Origin: Nitrospinaceae bacterium
GTDB taxonomy: Bacteria > Nitrospinota > Nitrospinia > Nitrospinales > Nitrospinaceae
Length of the DNA stretch: 64,000 bases
Assembly: GCA_028278405.1 (NCBI GenBank)
Contig: JANQEK010000014.1
Span: 1 to 64,000, forward strand
Reading direction: 5' to 3'
Shown one piece after another: positions 7,927-16,989 of the stretch. The notes under the pieces are model-generated. The model ran no database searches and was not told the DNA's origin. It saw only the letters and a list, made by a program, of their open reading frames with translations. Positions within the stretch are counted from its first letter, which is position 1. The number at the start of each line of letters is the position of its first letter. Position numbers and translations under genes: made by a program.

Positions 7927-8664
7927 ATGAGGAATTTTATTTCGGCGCTTTCCTTTTTGACTCTTTTTCCTTTGGGCAAGTTTGCGGGCAAACCTGAGGG
8001 AACCTCACTTCTTTATTTTCCACTGGTGGGAATCCTGATTGGAATCTTGCTGGCGGGTGTGGATTGGCTGGGATCGTTGTATTTGTATGATGAGCTTCGC
8101 ACTTTGACGGATGTGGCTTTTCTCGCTCTGATTTCGGGAGGATTGCATCTGGATGGGTTGGCCGATTCGGCTGACGGGCTGTATTTTCATCACGACAGGG
8201 AAAAATCTTTGGAGGTGATGAAGGATCCCCGGGTAGGGGTCATGGGTGTCTTGGCGATTCTGTTTTGTCTGGGGTTTAAATTTGTCGGAATATGGGTTCT
8301 GAAATTTGAACACTGCTGGCTTTGGTTGGTCATGGCTCCTGCGCTCGCCCGCTCGGCACAGGTGGTGGGTCTGGTATGGATGGATGATGCCCGGAAAACC
8401 GAAGGTCTTGGGCAGGCGTTGTATCAAAAAGGAAAGTACCATTATCTAACATTCTGCCTGATCCCATTGGTTTTGCCTTTTGGAATAAGTCTTTCTGTCG
8501 GCATTGCGGTTGTGGCGATATTTGTAATCATTAATTTTGCTCTTTTAAAGTTCTTTCGCAATCGCTTGGGAGGTATGACGGGTGATACTTTCGGCGCTTT
8601 AACGGAAATTATGGAAACAGTTTTTCTGGTTTTTGGAGGTTGGGTCTGTAAAGGATTGACCTGA
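7927..8664 (+). CDS. cobS: adenosylcobinamide-GDP ribazoletransferase
   Basis: Joins adenosylcobinamide-GDP to alpha-ribazole (or its phosphate), the last step of the nucleotide-loop pathway, in the inner membrane. The 245-residue length is typical. The signature GGLHLDGLADSADGL near residues 77-91 is followed by DPRVGVMG, and GMTGDTFGALTEI appears near the C-terminus. Several hydrophobic spans are visible. It is the first gene after the cobalamin riboswitch and terminator. cobU follows after 12 bases. Confidence 0.97.
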   Translation: MRNFISALSFLTLFPLGKFAGKPEGTSLLYFPLVGILIGILLAGVDWLGSLYLYDELRTLTDVAFLALISGGLHLDGLADSADGLYFHHDREKSLEVMKDPRVGVMGVLAILFCLGFKFVGIWVLKFEHCWLWLVMAPALARSAQVVGLVWMDDARKTEGLGQALYQKGKYHYLTFCLIPLVLPFGISLSVGIAVVAIFVIINFALLKFFRNRLGGMTGDTFGALTEIMETVFLVFGGWVCKGLT

Positions 8665-8676
8665 GGGTATAGGCTT

Positions 8677-9213
8677 ATGAGTAAAAAAATATTGATTACT
8701 GGAGGTTGCCGGAGTGGCAAAAGCCGTCATGCCCTGATGTTGGCCCGCGATATTCCCGGTGATAAGCTTTACGTAGCTACTGCAGAGGCACTCGACTCGG
8801 AAATGGAAGAGCGTATTGCTAAACATCAACGAGAGCGTGAAGCAGAGTGGGAAACGCATGAAGAACCGACAAAGCTTATTCAGGTATTTGAGCAACTTGA
8901 GAATCGAAATGGGGTATTGGTTCTCGATTGTCTGACATTGTGGATCAGTAATCTGCTCGGGGAAAACCTTGGTTCCGATTCTATTTTGGCGGAGACGAAG
9001 CGCTTGATGGACCAGTGCGAACAGATGCACTGCCAGATCATTTTTGTGACCAACGAAGTGGGGGCGGGCATCGTGCCGGAAAACAAGCTTGCCCGGGATT
9101 TCAGAGACTTGGTGGGTGGGGTCAACCAGCTCATCGCTCAACGCTGCGATGGAGTGATCCACATGGTTTCCGGTATACCCGTAACGATTAAAAACGAAAG
9201 TCAGGGACGATAA
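8677..9213 (+). CDS. cobU: bifunctional adenosylcobinamide kinase / guanylyltransferase
   Basis: Phosphorylates adenosylcobinamide and transfers GMP to make adenosylcobinamide-GDP, the substrate of CobS. The 178 residues begin with the P-loop ITGGCRSGKS. RIAKHQRERE...WETHEEP contains the conserved His that carries GMP in the family. VTNEVGAGIVPENKLARDFRDLVGGVNQ is the classic second signature. The full length and all motifs are present. It sits between cobS and bluB with gaps of 12 and 9 bases, so it is in one operon with them. Confidence 0.97.
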   Translation: MSKKILITGGCRSGKSRHALMLARDIPGDKLYVATAEALDSEMEERIAKHQREREAEWETHEEPTKLIQVFEQLENRNGVLVLDCLTLWISNLLGENLGSDSILAETKRLMDQCEQMHCQIIFVTNEVGAGIVPENKLARDFRDLVGGVNQLIAQRCDGVIHMVSGIPVTIKNESQGR

Positions 9214-9222
9214 GAGAATCCG

Positions 9223-9894
9223 ATGCAAAAATCCAGCCATCAGTTTTCAGAATTAAAGAAGGAAGGTTTGTATGATGCCATTTATAAAAGGCGGGATGTG
9301 CGTGAATTTTTGCCGGACCCGGTTCCGGAGGATGTGTTGGCAAGGATTTTAAATGCAGCTCACCATGCCGGTTCGGTCGGGTTCATGCAGCCCTGGAATT
9401 TTTTGATTATCCGGGACAAGCAAGTCCGGGAAAAGGTCCATCAAAATTTTTTGCGGGCAAACCAGAAAGCGGCGGACCGATTTTCCGGAAGGAAAAAGGA
9501 ATTATACGATTCCTTAAAGCTTGAGGGAATCCTGGAATGCCCCATCAATATTTGCGTGACCTGCGATTCCTCCCGATTAGGCCCCCATGTTTTAGGGAGA
9601 GATTCCATTCCGGAAACAGACGTGTTCAGTACGTGTTGCGCGATCCAAAATCTCTGGCTGGCTGCGCGGGCAGAGGGATTGGGGATCGGTTGGGTGAGTA
9701 TTTTAAATGTGAATGAACTTAAAGTGGAATTGAAAATTCCCGAGCATATTCTTCCGGTGGCGTATCTTTGTGTGGGATATCCTGAAAAATTTCTGGAGCA
9801 GCCCATGCTGGAAAAAGTGGGTTGGGCAAAGCGAATGCCGGTGGAAGAGCTGATTTTCCACGATGTCTGGGGAAATCGATCAGAACAGGATTAA
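9223..9894 (+). CDS. bluB: 5,6-dimethylbenzimidazole synthase
   Basis: A flavin enzyme that breaks down FMNH2 with O2 to form dimethylbenzimidazole, the lower ligand of cobalamin. The 223-residue protein has the nitroreductase-like fold with YKRRDVREFLPDPVP at the FMN site, then SVGFMQPWNFLII and CDSSRLGPHVLGRDSIPETDVFSTCCAIQNLWLAARAEGLGIGWVSI, all characteristic of BluB. Its oxygen need implies an aerobic or microaerobic host. It lies within the cob operon between cobU and cobD. Confidence 0.95.
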   Translation: MQKSSHQFSELKKEGLYDAIYKRRDVREFLPDPVPEDVLARILNAAHHAGSVGFMQPWNFLIIRDKQVREKVHQNFLRANQKAADRFSGRKKELYDSLKLEGILECPINICVTCDSSRLGPHVLGRDSIPETDVFSTCCAIQNLWLAARAEGLGIGWVSILNVNELKVELKIPEHILPVAYLCVGYPEKFLEQPMLEKVGWAKRMPVEELIFHDVWGNRSEQD

Positions 9895-9932
9895 CCTATT
9901 ATCGTTATGAAACTAAGGGGACATTGGAGTCT

Positions 9933-11078
9933 ATGAATAAAATTCCCGAAAAATTTGGTCGCTTGATGAGTCGTGTTCTATATCCATTTCATGGGGGAAA
10001 TCGCCATGCCGCGGCAAGGGAATTGGGCATGCCTGATGACCATGTTATCGATTTCAGCGCCAGCGTGAACCCATTAGGACCGCCGTCAAGTGTGCATTCA
10101 ACTTTGAGAAACATGGGATCAAGTCTTGCCGAGTATCCTGATCCGGACTCTACTCCATTCTGCGAGGCAGTCTCCGAATATTTGAAAGTTTCCTTGGATC
10201 AGATTCTGGTAACGAATGGATCGGCGGAATTGATTCATCTCTTGCCCAGGTTGTTAGAGCGCCGTAAAGAAGCGCTCATCCTGAATCCCTGTTTTTCAGA
10301 ATACGAGCATGTTTTTCAGTTGAATCGTGTTCCTGTGCATTCGCTGAATTATGAAATGGGAGAGATGTTCCATATGGATTCGAAAAAGGTGGTGAACTAC
10401 CTTAGGAATCACCCCGAAATCGAGATGTTGATTTTGGGTCATCCCAATAATCCGACCGGGCATGTGTGGAGTGAAGATGCTTTGGATACGCTTGTGCAAT
10501 ATTGCAAAACTCAAAGAATTATTATGGTGGTGGATGAAGCGTTTATTGAATTTTGTGATGAAACAATGTCCGTATTGAAATGGATGCAAAACAATCGACA
10601 TCTGGTGGTGATTCGATCAATGACCAAATTTTTCGGTCTTGCGGGTGTCCGCCTGGGATACGGTGTGATGCATCCAACTTTAAAAGCTCGTTTGAAAAAG
10701 TATCAGATTCCCTGGTCTGTCAATGTCTTGGCTCAGATTCTGGGGACCAGGGTTTTGGAAGATGTAAACCATGCACAACAAACCAGGATATTTGTCCGTC
10801 AGCAACGCCAGCGGTTTTTTATGCAATTGAACGGCATTGAGGGCATCCACGTTTTTCCGTCACACGCCAACTTTCTTCTATTTCAATTGTCCGACGGTTG
10901 TGCCGAAAAAGTACACGATCTTTATATAAATCTAATGAAGGAAGGATTGTTGGTTCGTAATTGCGGGAATTTTAACGGACTAGACAAAAGTTACTTCCGG
11001 GTTGCTGTTCGAGCAAAGAAGGAAAATACCTGCTTAGCTTCACGGATCGAAGTTCAACTCCAAAAAGTGCTGATTTGA
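9933..11078 (+). CDS. cobD: threonine-phosphate decarboxylase (PLP-dependent, CobD/CobC family)
   Basis: Makes (R)-1-amino-2-propanol phosphate, the linker attached to cobyric acid by CbiB. The protein has 381 residues and the aminotransferase class I/II fold. FHGGN...IDFSASVNPLGPP at the N-terminus is typical of this family and distinguishes it from histidinol-phosphate aminotransferase. HPNNPTG binds the cofactor region and SMTKFFGLAGVRLGYG holds the PLP lysine. The ATG at 9933 follows GGAG; an open frame from 9822 overlaps bluB and is not needed. cbiB follows after one base, so translation is probably coupled. Nomenclature differs between organisms (cobC in Pseudomonas). Confidence 0.93.
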   Translation: MNKIPEKFGRLMSRVLYPFHGGNRHAAARELGMPDDHVIDFSASVNPLGPPSSVHSTLRNMGSSLAEYPDPDSTPFCEAVSEYLKVSLDQILVTNGSAELIHLLPRLLERRKEALILNPCFSEYEHVFQLNRVPVHSLNYEMGEMFHMDSKKVVNYLRNHPEIEMLILGHPNNPTGHVWSEDALDTLVQYCKTQRIIMVVDEAFIEFCDETMSVLKWMQNNRHLVVIRSMTKFFGLAGVRLGYGVMHPTLKARLKKYQIPWSVNVLAQILGTRVLEDVNHAQQTRIFVRQQRQRFFMQLNGIEGIHVFPSHANFLLFQLSDGCAEKVHDLYINLMKEGLLVRNCGNFNGLDKSYFRVAVRAKKENTCLASRIEVQLQKVLI

Positions 11079-11079
11079 T

Positions 11080-12030
11080 ATGTCGTGGTATTACGAGATT
11101 ATTCTGGCGTATTGTTTGGATCTTTGCATCGGCGACCCCAAAAATTTCCCTCATCCGGTTCGTTGGATTGGAAAAACGGCTGGGATTATGGAGATCCACA
11201 CCCGCAGGTTTTTTTTGAATCCTTTTATCGCGGGTTGTGTGACAACGGCTCTCCTGTTGATCATCACAGTTGTCGGTGCAGGGCTTTTGCTTTGGGTTTT
11301 GGGGAACGCACACCCATATTTGGAAATTGGTTGCTCGGTATATCTTCTGTATGCCTGTTTTTCAGTACGGAGTTTGTATGACGAAAGCCAGCCCGTTGCC
11401 GATCATCTGCGCATGGATCAAATAGAGGAAGCGCGTATCTCTCTGTCACACATTGTAGGTCGCGACACCGAATCGTTGGGCGGACGCGGAATCACGCGTG
11501 CCACGGTGGAAACAGTTGCCGAGAACACCATTGATGGTATTATTGCCCCTTTATTTTACGCCTGCCTAGGTGGTGCCCCATTGGCTTTGGGATATAAGTG
11601 CATCAACACGCTGGATTCTATGTTCGGGTACAGGAACAAGGATTATGAATGGTTCGGAAAATTCCCGGCACGCCTGGATGATGTCGTGAACTGGATTCCC
11701 GCACGAATCGGGGGGATGCTGATGGTTCTGGCTTCATGGTTTTGTCGATACCGTGCTTTTCATGCGTGGGACATCATGATGCGTGACGGCAGCAAGCATT
11801 TGAGTCCGAATGCAGGAATCCCAGAAGCGGTGATGGCTGGAGCCTTGGGTATTCAGCTGGGAGGGCCAAGCGACTACCGTGGGAATTTAGTCCATAAGCC
11901 TTTTATTGGGGATTCGTATAAGGATATTGAGATCGATGACATTTCCAGAAGTCATCGGGTTATGTTTGTGACGTCATTTCTATCTCTGATTCTATTAGTG
12001 TGGATACTTCAGGGGTTAGGAATTCGCTAA
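11080..12030 (+). CDS. cbiB: adenosylcobinamide-phosphate synthase
   Basis: An integral membrane enzyme that joins aminopropanol phosphate (or aminopropanol) to adenosylcobyric acid. The 316 residues contain GDPKNFPHPVRWIGK near the N-terminus, RGITRATVETVAENTIDGIIAPLFY, GYRNKDYEWFGKFPARLDDVVNWIPAR and SPNAGIPEAVMAGALGIQLGGP, all family signatures. About five hydrophobic spans are visible. It starts one base after cobD and is followed by cobT 26 bases downstream. Confidence 0.96.
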   Translation: MSWYYEIILAYCLDLCIGDPKNFPHPVRWIGKTAGIMEIHTRRFFLNPFIAGCVTTALLLIITVVGAGLLLWVLGNAHPYLEIGCSVYLLYACFSVRSLYDESQPVADHLRMDQIEEARISLSHIVGRDTESLGGRGITRATVETVAENTIDGIIAPLFYACLGGAPLALGYKCINTLDSMFGYRNKDYEWFGKFPARLDDVVNWIPARIGGMLMVLASWFCRYRAFHAWDIMMRDGSKHLSPNAGIPEAVMAGALGIQLGGPSDYRGNLVHKPFIGDSYKDIEIDDISRSHRVMFVTSFLSLILLVWILQGLGIR

Positions 12031-12056
12031 CGGCGTTTTGTTCAGGGGTGTGAATC

Positions 12057-13127
12057 GTGGAATTTGATTTTCAGGAAATTGTCAAAAAAATCTCCTGTGT
12101 TTCTGAAGAAGATCTAACTCAAGCTCAAAAACATCTGGATTCATTGACCAAACCTCCGGGAAGTTTGGGGCGTTTGGAGGAGCTGGGGCGGCGATATGCT
12201 GCGATCAAGGGTGGGGTCCGCCCACGAGTAAGGAAAAAGGCTGTATGCGTGTTTGCTGCAGACCATGGAGTCGCGCAGCAGGGGGTCAGCGCATTTCCGG
12301 CAGAAGTGACACCTCAGATGGTGCTTAATTTTTTGAAAGGTGGAGCCGCCATCAATGTGTTGGCCAGGCATTTCAATACGGAAGTGGTTGTGGTTGATAT
12401 GGGAGTCAACTTTAATTTTGGAGAGGTCCCCAATCTTCTGGATAGAAAAATTGCCATGGGAACCGGAGATTTGTCTCTGGGTCCCAGTATGACGCGCGCG
12501 CAGGCTGAAAAAGCGATTCGGGTGGGAATGGAGTTGGCTCACGAAGCGACTGAAAGAGGCGTTGACATCCTGGGAACGGGAGACATGGGAATTGCTAACA
12601 CGACCGCCAGTGCCGCCGTTATCGCCGGTTTGACGCAACGTTCCGTGAAAGAGATTACCGGGCGCGGAACCGGAATTGATGATGAAACTCTGCAAAAAAA
12701 AATTGATGTTGTCGAGAAAGCACTACGGATCAACCAACCGGATACCAATGACCCGCTGGAAGTCCTGGCCAAAGTCGGAGGATTTGAAATTGCCGGAATA
12801 TGCGGGTTTATATTGGGAAGCGCAGAATCCCGGACGCCGGTGGTGATTGATGGGGTTATATCTGGCGCGGGCGCGTTGATTGCGCACCGATTGAATCCTG
12901 CCGCTGGTGATTACATGTTTATGTCGCACCGGTCCCGGGAGCCGGCGCATAGGGTGGTTCTTGAACAGCTTCAACAGGAAGCCTTATTTGATTTTGGAAT
13001 GCGTCTGGGAGAGGGGACCGGCGCCGTCATCGGCATGAACCTTTTGGAGGCGGGGGTAAAAATCTTTTCGGAGATGGCGACTTTTGAAAATGCCGGAGTC
13101 TCAGGAAAAGGTGTCAGCGAAAAATGA
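12057..13127 (+). CDS. cobT: nicotinate-nucleotide:dimethylbenzimidazole phosphoribosyltransferase
   Basis: Activates dimethylbenzimidazole to alpha-ribazole phosphate, the CobS co-substrate, using nicotinate mononucleotide. The 356 residues match the family: LTKPPGSLGRLEELG, AADHGVAQQGVSAFPAEVTPQMV, GTGDMGIANTTASAAV and the C-terminal EGTGAVIGMNLLEAGV with the catalytic Glu. The start is GTG at 12057, after AGGGGTG; no suitable ATG exists upstream. It ends the riboswitch-controlled operon and is convergent with the kinase gene that ends at 13147. Confidence 0.96.
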   Translation: MEFDFQEIVKKISCVSEEDLTQAQKHLDSLTKPPGSLGRLEELGRRYAAIKGGVRPRVRKKAVCVFAADHGVAQQGVSAFPAEVTPQMVLNFLKGGAAINVLARHFNTEVVVVDMGVNFNFGEVPNLLDRKIAMGTGDLSLGPSMTRAQAEKAIRVGMELAHEATERGVDILGTGDMGIANTTASAAVIAGLTQRSVKEITGRGTGIDDETLQKKIDVVEKALRINQPDTNDPLEVLAKVGGFEIAGICGFILGSAESRTPVVIDGVISGAGALIAHRLNPAAGDYMFMSHRSREPAHRVVLEQLQQEALFDFGMRLGEGTGAVIGMNLLEAGVKIFSEMATFENAGVSGKGVSEK

Positions 13128-13146
13128 CTGGCGACCTTTCAACGAC

Positions 13147-14277
13147 TCACTTTTTTAGAGGAATTTCAAACCAGAAGGTTGCTCCCGATCCCAGTTGGCT
13201 GTCCACACTCAGAAAGCCCTCATGAGCCTGAATCATTTTCTTGGAAATGGCCAGCCCCAGGCCCGAACTGGCTTCGCCGGCTGTGGGCCGTGCGGATAGT
13301 TTTTGGAAGTGCTGAAACAGCTTTGCCTGGTCCTCGTCGGAAATTCCCGGCCCCTCGTCCTTGACACTGAAAACCAGTTTTCCTTCCTCCTCTTTCAGGC
13401 TGATAAAAATAGTTGTCCCGGATTCGGAAAATTTAATGGCATTGCTGATCAGGTTGTCAATGACCTGGCCTATTTTGTTGGCATCAATCAGGCATTTGGG
13501 AATGTCCTGGAGGTCGGATTGAAATTGGATCTTTTTTTTGTCGGCAAAAAACTGATTAATCATGATGTGATGATTGATAAGCTCTTTAAATGATTCAGGC
13601 TGAAGATCCAACTGCAATTTTCCGCTTTCAATGACAGATACGTCTAAAAGATCATTGACCATTTTCAGCATGTTCTCACTGCTTTTATTGATAAAGTCCA
13701 GAAACTGATCTTTAGTTTCCTCGGGCAGTTCCTTTTTGTCTTCTCGAAGAATCTGTGAATAACCCTTGATTGCACTCAGATAATTTCTCATATCGTGAGA
13801 CGCCATTCCCAGAAAACTGTTTTTAATTTCATTGAGTTCTTTTAATTGGACATTTTTGGATTCCAGCTGCCGTATCAATTGTTGAACCTTCAAATGGGTT
13901 TGGACCCGCTCAATCACTTCGCTATGATTGAAGGGTTTGGTGATATAATCCACTCCTCCCTCTTTAAATCCCTGGACAACATCTTCTGGTTCGACCCGGG
14001 CGGTAATGAAAATCACCGGGATATTGCGAGTGTCGTTCTGGGATTTCAATTTTCGGCATGTTTCAAATCCGTCCATTTCCGGCATGTTGACGTCAAGGAG
14101 AATCAAGTCCGGCAAAAACTTCTCTGTAATGCTCAGAGCCTGCGCGCCGCTCTGTGCAATAGAGATGAGATAATTTTCTTCCAGAATTTCTTCTAGAATA
14201 CTCAAGTTCGTAGGATTATCATCTACGATCAAAACTTTTGATTTGTCGGCAGGGCTCGTATCGTTCATGCTTGACAT
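13147..14277 (-). CDS. receiver-histidine kinase hybrid (soluble)
   Basis: Encodes 376 residues without a membrane span. An N-terminal receiver domain (about 14-130) has VLIVDDNP, the phosphoacceptor Asp in LILLDVNMPEMDG, and ITKPF with the conserved Lys. A short coiled coil leads to a HisKA domain (MASHDMRNYLSAIKGYSQIL, phospho-His present) and a HATPase domain with N box DNLISNAIKFS, DEGPGIS and SGLGLAISKKM. An input receiver fused ahead of the kinase core suggests that the kinase is tuned by phosphorylation from another kinase. It is divergent from the sigma-54 activator at 14443, a possible partner. An ATG at 14268 is an alternative start. Confidence 0.93.
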   Translation of the reverse strand: MSSMNDTSPADKSKVLIVDDNPTNLSILEEILEENYLISIAQSGAQALSITEKFLPDLILLDVNMPEMDGFETCRKLKSQNDTRNIPVIFITARVEPEDVVQGFKEGGVDYITKPFNHSEVIERVQTHLKVQQLIRQLESKNVQLKELNEIKNSFLGMASHDMRNYLSAIKGYSQILREDKKELPEETKDQFLDFINKSSENMLKMVNDLLDVSVIESGKLQLDLQPESFKELINHHIMINQFFADKKKIQFQSDLQDIPKCLIDANKIGQVIDNLISNAIKFSESGTTIFISLKEEEGKLVFSVKDEGPGISDEDQAKLFQHFQKLSARPTAGEASSGLGLAISKKMIQAHEGFLSVDSQLGSGATFWFEIPLKK

Positions 14278-14442
14278 GCCATTGGCATTAATAATGAATT
14301 GATTGTTTATCCGGGATTGCCAAAAAAATCAAATTAGATTACCCTTATAAAACAAGAGATTATAGGTTTATTTCGCTCCAGCTTGTTTAGTTCGCTAAAC
14401 CCAACAAAATATTGTAGTTGCCTTTTTGGGAATAATCAAATT

Positions 14443-15870
14443 ATGAAGAAACCTTTAATTTTCGTTGTGGACGACGAGCCTGAATCCGGAGGTTTGCTCG
14501 CCTATTTTCTGGAGAAAGCCGGATATGAGGTGGAGGGGTTTACCAATGGGCCGGATTGTCTGAAAGCGCTGGATCGTAATCCCGGTATTGTGTGTCTGGA
14601 TGTTCAAATGCCGGAAATGGACGGATTGGAGGTTCTCAAAAGGATCAAGACGGAGAACTCCAAAATAGGGGTCATCATGGTCACCTCCAATAATGTTGTG
14701 GATACGGCGGTTCAGGCGCTGAAACTGGGGGCTGCGGATTATATTATCAAACCCGCAGACCGCGAAAAGTTGCTGTCTACGGTGGAGGATGCTTTGGATC
14801 AGACCCGGGTCATGGGCGAAATCCGCAATATGGAAAAAAACATGGAAAGCGATTTCGCCTACAAAAATATTGTGGGTGAGAGCCAAGCGATCAAAAATGT
14901 TTTTAACCAAATTGAGCAGGTCAAAGACAGCAATGTCAATGTGTATATCAACGGCGAAAGTGGAACGGGCAAGGAACTGGTGGCTCGCGCCATCCATTTC
15001 AGTGGATTGGAGGAAAACAGGCCATTCATCGATATCAATTGCAGCGCACTGGCTGAAAGCCTGCTCGAGACTGAAATGTTTGGTCATGAAAAAGGGGCTT
15101 TTACCGGTGCTGTGGGAACCCATCGCGGCAAGCTGGAATTGGCAGACGGCGGGACTCTGTTTTTCGATGAAATAGCCGATATGAGCCTGAAGCTCCAGGT
15201 CAAGCTCTTACGATTTCTTGAGGAGAAAAGTTTTGAGAGAGTAGGGGGCACCAAAAAAATCAAGGTCAATGTGAGAGTGGTATCGGCAACCAATAAAGAC
15301 CTGCAGAAAGAAGTTGAAAAAGGGAATTTCCGCGAAGATTTGTACTACCGCCTGGTGGTTTTTACCATTCATGTGCCTCCGTTGAGAGAAAGAAAAAATG
15401 ATATCCCCCTCTTGTGTAATTATCTCTTGAACAAATTTAAAGATGAGTTGAATAAGGAAATTAGCCATATTTCGTCTGACGCGATGGATATCTTGAATCG
15501 TTACCGGTGGCCCGGAAACGTTCGACAACTTCAGAATGTGATTTTGCAATCAATGCTGATGTCCCAGACGGGTACGGTTGAAGTCGAGCACCTTCCTCAG
15601 GAAATCCAAAAAGCGCATGAGGAGACACCGGCTCCGGCCAAGGGTAAATCGGATTCACCCCGGAAAGAGGGCCCATCATCGGACGAATTAGAAGGGAACT
15701 CAGGGGATTCCAGCAGGATATCTCTTGATGAAGGGGAGAAGCAGACCCTCCTGAGTGCCCTCAAAATGACCAACTGGAACATTTCCGAGGCCTCGAATCT
15801 TTTAAGCATCAGTCGAACCACCTTTTACCGGAAGCTGAAAAAGCACGGATTAAGTCAAACCCGGAATTGA
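14443..15870 (+). CDS. NtrC-family sigma-54-dependent response regulator
   Basis: Encodes 475 residues. The receiver (about 1-120) has FVVDDEPE and Asp in IVCLDVQMPEMDG. The AAA+ domain (about 145-385) has Walker A GESGTGKE, the sigma-54 contact loop GAFTGA, Walker B GGTLFFDEIAD and the arginine finger region FREDLYYRL. A Fis-type helix-turn-helix ends the protein (NISEASNLLSISRTTFYRKLKKHGL). It should activate sigma-54 promoters; candidate promoters in this window lie before the pilin and before the Lys-rich secreted protein. ATG 14443 starts directly at the receiver; the longer in-frame start at 14383 adds an unlikely extension. It is divergent from the hybrid kinase. Confidence 0.95.
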   Translation: MKKPLIFVVDDEPESGGLLAYFLEKAGYEVEGFTNGPDCLKALDRNPGIVCLDVQMPEMDGLEVLKRIKTENSKIGVIMVTSNNVVDTAVQALKLGAADYIIKPADREKLLSTVEDALDQTRVMGEIRNMEKNMESDFAYKNIVGESQAIKNVFNQIEQVKDSNVNVYINGESGTGKELVARAIHFSGLEENRPFIDINCSALAESLLETEMFGHEKGAFTGAVGTHRGKLELADGGTLFFDEIADMSLKLQVKLLRFLEEKSFERVGGTKKIKVNVRVVSATNKDLQKEVEKGNFREDLYYRLVVFTIHVPPLRERKNDIPLLCNYLLNKFKDELNKEISHISSDAMDILNRYRWPGNVRQLQNVILQSMLMSQTGTVEVEHLPQEIQKAHEETPAPAKGKSDSPRKEGPSSDELEGNSGDSSRISLDEGEKQTLLSALKMTNWNISEASNLLSISRTTFYRKLKKHGLSQTRN

Positions 15871-15917
15871 TCACCCGAAGGGTACCCCAGCCAGTGTGTT
15901 GAGGATAAAGACATAAA

Positions 15918-15953
15918 AAAAAACGCCTGACGGTCAAACCGTCAGGCGTTTTG
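15918..15953. terminator. bidirectional rho-independent terminator
   Basis: ACGCCTGACGGT (15923-15934) and ACCGTCAGGCGT (15938-15949) form a perfect 12-bp stem with a 3-base loop, flanked by A residues on the left and T residues on the right. It serves the convergent genes ending at 15870 and 15986. Confidence 0.95.
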
Positions 15954-15985
15954 CTAATTAACAAATCTTTCGATTTGATTGTTAA

Positions 15986-16573
15986 CTAGGGAACACAACC
16001 GGCAAACTCGATCCAGGTCCATTCGTTCTCTGCGCATTGGGCTTCGTCACAGAGAAATGTGTTCTCAATGCTACACGTAGGTGGAGGAGGATCCTGCGGA
16101 GGATTGGTCGGTTCCGTAGGATCAGCCGGAGGATCGGTCGGTTCCGGTTCAGTCGGTTTCGGATCAGCCGGTTCCGTAGGTTCAGGTTGACTGTACTTGG
16201 CAAGCTTCTTTTCGTACCAAGCAAGCTTTTTCTTGTTCCAAGCAAGCTTTCTCTCCATTCGCCTCATTTTTCTTTTTACCCATTTCTTGTTCTGATTGCG
16301 ATTGGAAAGTTTTTCAATCTTGTTTTCGTACTTATCAATTTTTCGTACTTGCCGGGCAATTTTTCTTTCCAGCTTTTTCTGTAACCTTTTTTCCCATTTT
16401 TCGGGATTACGCTTTTTGAGCTTGCTCATTTTGTAGCTCTTGTACCACTTCTTGTACGGCTTCTTGTACGATCCATGGCCACCGTTACCGTGTGCCAGGA
16501 CTGGTGACCCGAAGACCGTGCTCACAAAAGCCACCATCACGATTTGAACTAGCCAAAACTTAACTTTTTGCAT
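15986..16573 (-). CDS. secreted Lys-rich coiled-coil protein with Pro-rich tail
   Basis: Encodes 195 residues with no known family. A signal peptide (to about residue 27, VLAHG) is followed by a Gly/His/Tyr/Lys stretch and a very basic, probably helical region (about 45-125) rich in Lys, Arg and Trp, with repeats such as KLAWNKKKLAWYEKKLAKY. A Pro/Glu/Thr/Asp low-complexity linker follows (about 128-168). The end has four cysteines, likely two disulfides. The ATG follows GAGAGGTAACTGAAG, and a sigma-54 promoter lies 75 bases upstream. It may be a surface or matrix protein that binds acidic polymers; that is inference. A strong bidirectional terminator follows. Confidence 0.75.
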   Translation of the reverse strand: MQKVKFWLVQIVMVAFVSTVFGSPVLAHGNGGHGSYKKPYKKWYKSYKMSKLKKRNPEKWEKRLQKKLERKIARQVRKIDKYENKIEKLSNRNQNKKWVKRKMRRMERKLAWNKKKLAWYEKKLAKYSQPEPTEPADPKPTEPEPTDPPADPTEPTNPPQDPPPPTCSIENTFLCDEAQCAENEWTWIEFAGCVP

Positions 16574-16645
16574 CTTCAGTTACCTCTCTCTTGTTAATAA
16601 CTATAGATCTATATACCCCAAGAAGAGTATTATATGCCCTAAATA

Positions 16646-16662
16646 CAGCAGGAAATGTGCCA
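16646..16662 (-). promoter_or_regulatory. sigma-54 promoter of the Lys-rich secreted protein gene
   Basis: On the minus strand TGGCAC is followed by five bases and then CTGCT. GG and GC are 10 bases apart, as required for -24/-12 elements. The leader to the ATG at 16573 would be about 64 bases. The remaining sequence between 16663 and 16989 is AT-rich and shows no gene I can support. Confidence 0.7.
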
Positions 16663-16989
16663 AGAAAGCCTCTAAATAGTCAATTTTAATTACATATTTG
16701 AATATAAAAGGCTTACCGGGCAATTTTTTTGCGTGGCTGGTCTAAATAAGGGACTTGGGTGCTATGAAAGAGGGGGTTATCTGCCAATTATAGGCTCTCT
16801 TTTGCCAATTTCTGTCACTTTTTACATAACCTATTGATATAATTTTCATTGATTGAATTTCGAAGATTGCACAAAATTGACCGTTTTTGCTTTTTTTAGC
16901 CAAAGGACTTGTTATCTGGGAAGATATGGGAGTAGAGAGGGTCGAGGCTTGTGCGGAGTACCAATTGTTAGGAGTTTTGCCAGGCGGAG

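Noticed and set aside
14276-14288. ATGCCA-T-TGGCAT inverted repeat at the start of the hybrid kinase gene
   Set aside because: The arms are short and overlap the start codon; too weak to call an operator.
14455-15123. 222-codon minus-strand frame opposite the NtrC-type regulator gene
   Set aside because: It is antisense to conserved receiver and AAA+ motifs and has no support of its own.
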